From contig NZ_RHOQ01000001.1 in the NCBI RefSeq assembly GCF_003946605.1, positions 124,001-188,000 of the forward strand: a DNA stretch of 64,000 bases, written 5' to 3'. How positions within the stretch are numbered: position 1 is the stretch's first letter; each line of letters opens with the position of its first letter. This DNA is from Companilactobacillus baiquanensis. GTDB lineage: Bacteria; Bacillota; Bacilli; Lactobacillales; Lactobacillaceae. Both the position numbers and the translations under genes were made by a program. Under the pieces are notes generated by a model. It was not told the origin of the DNA. It did no database searches and saw only the letters and a list, made by a program, of their open reading frames with translations. Below are positions 63,797-64,000 of this stretch, piece by piece.

Positions 63797-63908
63797 AGTC
63801 TGGAACAAAACTATTTTTTCCACTTAAAACAAATAGACCCAGTAATCAATCAGATTACTGGGTCTATTTGCCTTAATGCTCGAAAGCTGAACATGTTTTG
63901 TCCCACTC
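63797..63908 (-). repeat. Intergenic repeat element, copy 2 (about 112 bases, inverted relative to copy 1)
   Basis: On the minus strand it reads GTGGGACAAAACATG, GTTCAGCTTTCGAGC, a hairpin, TTTTAAGTGGAAAAAAT and TTTTGTTCCAGACT. The hairpin is 17 perfect pairs (63831-63847 with 63853-63869) around AATCA. The outer ends form imperfect inverted repeats (TGGGACAAAACA and TGGAACAAAACT). It starts one base after the stop of the minus-strand response regulator and may act as a bidirectional terminator. Confidence 0.87.
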
Positions 63909-64000
63909 TTAAAATTCAATTAGATGATGATGAATTGCGTATCGAACTAAATCCGTTCTTGAATCAAGATCTAACTTGCGAATTATACTTGCTTTATGAG
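63909..64000 (-). CDS. NarL/LuxR-type response regulator, C-terminal end (partial)
   Basis: On the minus strand 29 codons read into a stop at 63909-63911, giving KASIIRKLDLDSRTDLVRYA and HHHLIEF. This is the second half of a LuxR-type helix-turn-helix as found in NarL/NreC response regulators. The receiver domain lies outside the window. Near moaA, an NreC-like oxygen or nitrate regulator is plausible, but this is inference from a short fragment. Confidence 0.7.
   Translation of the reverse strand, partial: HKASIIRKLDLDSRTDLVRYAIHHHLIEF

Noticed and set aside
61531..63908. Composite transposon carrying moaA and the regulator
   Set aside because: The bracketing repeats are only about 105 bases, encode no transposase, and each sits where a terminator is expected; no target duplication can be shown.

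Overview
This 64-kb window is a low-GC Firmicutes chromosome segment, almost certainly from the Lactobacillaceae. The order rsgA-rpe-thiN / rpmB / asp23-fakA-recG-plsX-acpP / rnc-smc-ftsY-ylxM-ffh / rpsP-rimM-trmD-rplS / lexA / rpsB-tsf-pyrH-frr-uppS-cdsA-rseP-proS-polC-rimP-nusA-ylxR-ylxQ-infB-rbfA / truB-ribF-hrcA-grpE-dnaK-dnaJ-lepA is the usual one in that group. The genus is inference only; a Companilactobacillus-like species would fit, but I cannot run a search. There are no rRNA or tRNA genes, no transposase, no prophage and no CRISPR array. No stretch over 300 bases lacks a gene.

Regions. 1-17 kb: housekeeping genes for the pentose pathway, thiamine, phospholipid and fatty acid synthesis, chromosome condensation (smc), protein targeting (ftsY, ylxM, ffh) and ribosome/tRNA maturation. 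17-21.6 kb: small regulated units, namely a LysR regulator divergent from a ProX-like deacylase, lexA divergent from a DUF896 gene across a shared LexA box, yneF, a PlsC-type acyltransferase, a tRNA methyltransferase and a GIY-YIG protein. 21.7-39.4 kb: a long run of translation, membrane and envelope genes ending in polC and the nusA-infB operon. 39.5-43.4 kb: three genes (TetR regulator, DUF5692 membrane protein, lipoteichoic acid synthase) lying between rbfA and truB, which are usually neighbours. 43.5-52.4 kb: truB-ribF, then the CIRCE-controlled heat-shock operon hrcA-grpE-dnaK-dnaJ and lepA. 52.4-64 kb: an accessory region with an atypical FAD oxidoreductase, an acetyltransferase, a HAD hydrolase, a three-gene minus-strand operon built around a polyprenyl-synthetase-fold protein lacking both aspartate-rich motifs, an HMA metal-binding protein coupled to an EamA transporter, tex, an orphan bacteriocin-immunity-like protein, moaA, a PlcR-like regulator and the end of a NarL-type response regulator.

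The most interesting signals are: the degenerate prenyl-synthase operon (55385-57604); an intergenic repeat of about 105 bases present as two inverted copies bracketing moaA and the PlcR-like regulator, with two diverged relatives of its hairpin elsewhere; and a highly structured 239-base dnaK-dnaJ intergenic region whose last hairpin holds the dnaJ ribosome binding site. Most other regulation visible here is classical: CIRCE, the LexA box, attenuator-like hairpins before ribosomal and nusA operon genes, and palindromic operators for the LysR and TetR regulators.
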